From assembly GCA_013285425.1 (NCBI GenBank), contig CP053447.1, positions 1,680,001 to 1,744,000 of the forward strand: a stretch of 64,000 nt of DNA, written 5' to 3'. Positions 61,644 to 64,000 of this stretch are shown piece by piece. This stretch comes from Ignavibacteriota bacterium (GTDB lineage: Bacteria > Bacteroidota > Ignavibacteria > Ignavibacteriales > Ignavibacteriaceae). Position numbers and translations under genes: made by a program. Position 1 is the stretch's first letter; the number at the start of each line of letters is the position of its first letter. Below the pieces are notes generated by a model that did not search any database, was not told where the DNA came from, and saw nothing but the letters and a program-made list of their open reading frames with translations.

Positions 61644-63590
61644 TCATTTCTTTTGAAGAGTACTTTTGAATAAGCTTCCGTTATTGCCAGCGATCATATA
61701 ATTACCGGAGTTCAATCTTTTAATATCATTTAAAACGACAGGTTTCCCAATTGATTTCATCTTCCAGCTTTTACCCGCATCTGATGAAAGCAATACTTCA
61801 CCTCTGTTAGTTATTATGATACCATTATCATTGTTATCAAAAAATATTTTATATAAACCCGAGGTAGAATTCAAGTTAACAGCTTTCCAGCTATTACCTC
61901 CATTTTCTGATCTTAATATCAATCCATTACCACCAACAATAAAACCTAAAAACTCATTAACAAAAATCACATCTTTAAAATAACTTTTATAATCAGAGCT
62001 AATTCTGCTCCAGGATTCTCCGCCATTAATAGTTTTGAGAATAACTCCATCCCAGCCGACGATTGTTCCGTTAAGGTTATCAGAAAAATCAATTGAGAAA
62101 AGATTTTCCGGAACATTACTTAATCTCCTGTTCCAGGTAAGCCCCCCATCTTCTGTTTTTAAAATCAAACCATTAGAGCCGACTGCAAATCCGTTATATT
62201 CAGAAATAAAGATGATCTGAAAAATTGATTCCGACACTCCAGTATTTATTTTTTTTAATTGCTTATTCTTGTCATTGTAAATACCAATAAAACCTTTTGA
62301 ACCTGCAACAAATATCTTATTATTTGAAAATGAAAGAGAATGAAAATCGTTGGTGTAAGAAGTTTTGATCGGCTCCCAATTAACCCCTGCATTGACAGTT
62401 CTGAAAAAAATGCCTGAGTCTCCCGCAATAAAACCATTATAATCATTTGTAAAATATAAAGTATTCAAATTGGCATCAGTATTAATTTTTATATTTATCC
62501 AATCAGTTGATAAAACAAAGTGCGGATTTTTGGAATAATCTTGTGAATAATTCAGTGAGTTAATATCATCTTTCTCATACTCATCTATTGTTTTCTTAAC
62601 TACATTATATACGATTACCGCAAGAACAATAAAAACAAGAATAAGCAAGATATTTGTAATTCTGCCAAATGCTTTGGATTCTGTTTTTTCTGATTTATCA
62701 TCATCTTCACCGAGCAAAGGCGTAAAATCATCTTCAGGTACAAACTGATTTAAGCCTGATGAAGTAAAATAATCAATCTTAGAAACAAGCTTCAGAGCCT
62801 CGTTAAATTCCCGTGCATTCTGAAAAGAACTATCACCTGCTTTACCAATTGCTCTTAGAATTATTTCGTCAATAAAATCCGGTATCCCGGGTAAGATGTT
62901 TGTTAATTTTTCAGGTACCTGATTTACATGTGCATCAATAATTTCATAAATATTATTTGCCTGATACGGATGATTACCGGTCAGCATTTCATAATATGTA
63001 ATTCCAAGTGCATAAATATCACTTTTAATCGTAACAACATTACCGCTTAATTGTTCAGGACTCATATATAAAAGCGTCCCTGGTCTTGAGTTATGCTGTG
63101 TAACAGTTTTCACATCTTCAATAGATTTTGATATTCCAAAATCCATGATTTTCGGATTGCCTTCGTGATCAAGTATAATATTTGAAGGTTTTAAATCTCT
63201 GTGAATAAACCCTGAATTATGAGCTGCCTCTATGCCATTTAAAATCTGTTCCAATAATTCAGTAGCATAATATAAATCAAACCGTCCATTCTTTCCGATA
63301 ATATTTTCAATCGTCTGACCGTGAATATATTCCATTACAATACCAAGAATATCTTTCTCCTGAACAAATCCATAAACTGAAACAATATTTGGATGTGAAA
63401 GATTTGCCTGATTTCTCGCCTCTCTTTTAAATCTTTCAATAAATCTTGGATTAGGAATTGAATTTACATTTATAATTTTTAGCGCAGCATATCTTTCAAG
63501 AAAAGTATCATAAACTTTGTAAACGGAACCCATACCGCCAATACCAAGCAATGAAACAACTTTATAGTTTTGTATTCTTCTTCCGATCAT
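61644..63590 (-). CDS. Transmembrane Ser/Thr protein kinase with extracytoplasmic YCF48-like repeats
   Basis: The kinase domain (about 1-270) has GIGGMGSVYK and K38 of the ATP site, HRDLKPSN with catalytic D132, and DFG at 150-152. A membrane helix (ILLILVFIVLAVIVYNVV) follows at about 312-331. The outer part from about 350 to the end consists of YCF48/BNR-like repeats with GxNGxILKTxDGGxxW, for example VGSNGLILKTEDGGLTWNRR and VGGNGLILRSENGGNSWKAV. PASTA repeats, the usual sensor, are absent. It is coupled by ATGA to the PP2C gene upstream, so a kinase-phosphatase pair is likely. Confidence 0.93.
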   Translation of the reverse strand: MIGRRIQNYKVVSLLGIGGMGSVYKVYDTFLERYAALKIINVNSIPNPRFIERFKREARNQANLSHPNIVSVYGFVQEKDILGIVMEYIHGQTIENIIGKNGRFDLYYATELLEQILNGIEAAHNSGFIHRDLKPSNIILDHEGNPKIMDFGISKSIEDVKTVTQHNSRPGTLLYMSPEQLSGNVVTIKSDIYALGITYYEMLTGNHPYQANNIYEIIDAHVNQVPEKLTNILPGIPDFIDEIILRAIGKAGDSSFQNAREFNEALKLVSKIDYFTSSGLNQFVPEDDFTPLLGEDDDKSEKTESKAFGRITNILLILVFIVLAVIVYNVVKKTIDEYEKDDINSLNYSQDYSKNPHFVLSTDWINIKINTDANLNTLYFTNDYNGFIAGDSGIFFRTVNAGVNWEPIKTSYTNDFHSLSFSNNKIFVAGSKGFIGIYNDKNKQLKKINTGVSESIFQIIFISEYNGFAVGSNGLILKTEDGGLTWNRRLSNVPENLFSIDFSDNLNGTIVGWDGVILKTINGGESWSRISSDYKSYFKDVIFVNEFLGFIVGGNGLILRSENGGNSWKAVNLNSTSGLYKIFFDNNDNGIIITNRGEVLLSSDAGKSWKMKSIGKPVVLNDIKRLNSGNYMIAGNNGSLFKSTLQKK

Positions 63591-64000
63591 CTGAATTTTT
63601 CTAAAATTATAAAAGAATAATCATCAGGTGCGCCGCGTTGTTTAATTAGTTTGACTATCTGGATTTTCATCTGTTCCAGATCAGCATAGTTTAATATTTC
63701 TTCTAATTCTTTATTGCTAACTATGTTTGATACTCCATCCGAGCAAATAAAAAATTTATTAGTTTCAAAATCATTAACTTTTATTTTACTTATATCCGGT
63801 TGTGTATGCTGATACTCACCTAACGCATTTATAATAACATTACGCTGTGGATGATTTTTAGCCTGACTTCCGGAAATAAATCCCTCATCTAAAAGTTTTT
63901 GTACCATAGAATGATCTTTAGTCAGCAGATGTAATCTTTGAGATCTTAAATGATATATTCTTGAATCACCTATATGAGCCCAGTAGATGAAGCTTTCTGT
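63587..64000 (-). CDS. PP2C-family protein phosphatase (N-terminus outside window)
   Basis: The frame is open to the window edge and reads TESFIYWAHIGDSRIYHLRS at the boundary, the PP2C motif GDSR, then LLTKDHSMVQKLLDEG, NVIINALG and FFICSDGVSN with the metal-binding Asp. It ends with GAPDDYSFIIL. PP2C Ser/Thr phosphatases reverse STPK signalling. The visible part is about 137 residues. The stop overlaps the kinase start by ATGA. Confidence 0.95.
   Translation of the reverse strand, partial: TESFIYWAHIGDSRIYHLRSQRLHLLTKDHSMVQKLLDEGFISGSQAKNHPQRNVIINALGEYQHTQPDISKIKVNDFETNKFFICSDGVSNIVSNKELEEILNYADLEQMKIQIVKLIKQRGAPDDYSFIILEKFR

Overview
The window is AT-rich bacterial chromosome with dense, mostly leftward (minus-strand) operons. 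Its gene content points to the Bacteroidota/Ignavibacteria side of the tree, most like Ignavibacteriales. The pointers are a DUF4835/PorD-like protein, a PorV/PorQ-like barrel, an OmpA protein with thrombospondin type 3 repeats, a bacterial serine palmitoyltransferase cluster, tandem TonB proteins, and housekeeping genes of that flavour. Good Shine-Dalgarno sequences and many TTG/GTG starts fit Ignavibacteria better than classical Bacteroidetes. The lineage is inferred from content, not from a search. No phage, transposase, plasmid or CRISPR genes were seen.

Layout. 1-7157 (minus): mreB-mreC cell shape genes, purH and purN, a TPR lipoprotein-like protein and pyrG. 7555-11294 (plus): a Sel1-repeat protein, a PLP aminotransferase and a CDF metal transporter. 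11288-17825 (minus): an MFS carrier, nusB, a YdcF-like protein, two tandem TonB proteins, a VanZ-like protein and the NAD(P)HX repair enzyme. 17871-24997 (minus): the membrane arm of complex I (nuoJKLMN only), then asnS. 25233-30848 (plus): a sugar transferase, a Wzi-like barrel and OmpA-SPOR, which look like surface polysaccharide and envelope functions. 30937-41511 (minus): HAD and Nudix hydrolases, tRNA(CAU), HIT, an EF-G-like GTPase, small envelope proteins, a flippase-like protein, Maf, SpoIID and a MATE transporter.

41556-42549 holds the most unusual DNA: an intact tRNA-Ala(GGC) preceded, in its own direction, by six tandem ~140-bp units. Each unit carries the tRNA promoter region and a 3'-truncated tRNA-like sequence whose anticodon arm is a strong palindrome. 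42739-46632 holds a heme-type lipoprotein and a three-gene set (extended SDR, serine palmitoyltransferase, GNAT acyltransferase) matching bacterial ceramide synthesis. 46871-50680 has PorD-like, PorV-like and helix-hairpin-helix/barrel genes. 50708-57145 (minus) is a MacAB-TolC-like exporter with two permease genes. A four-helix-bundle (S23/IVP) gene flanked by an imperfect inverted repeat sits between those permeases. 57978-64000 (minus) holds a CCA-adding enzyme, a membrane zinc peptidase with TPRs, and a Ser/Thr kinase with YCF48 repeats next to a PP2C phosphatase.

Four otherwise full-length genes (LPG-synthase-like flippase, MATE, HHH-barrel, HlyD adaptor) are each broken by a single-base frameshift in or beside a short homopolymer, and a fifth possible case is a tiny ORF near 57406. 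This suggests residual sequencing or assembly error, though recent decay or slippage cannot be excluded from sequence alone.
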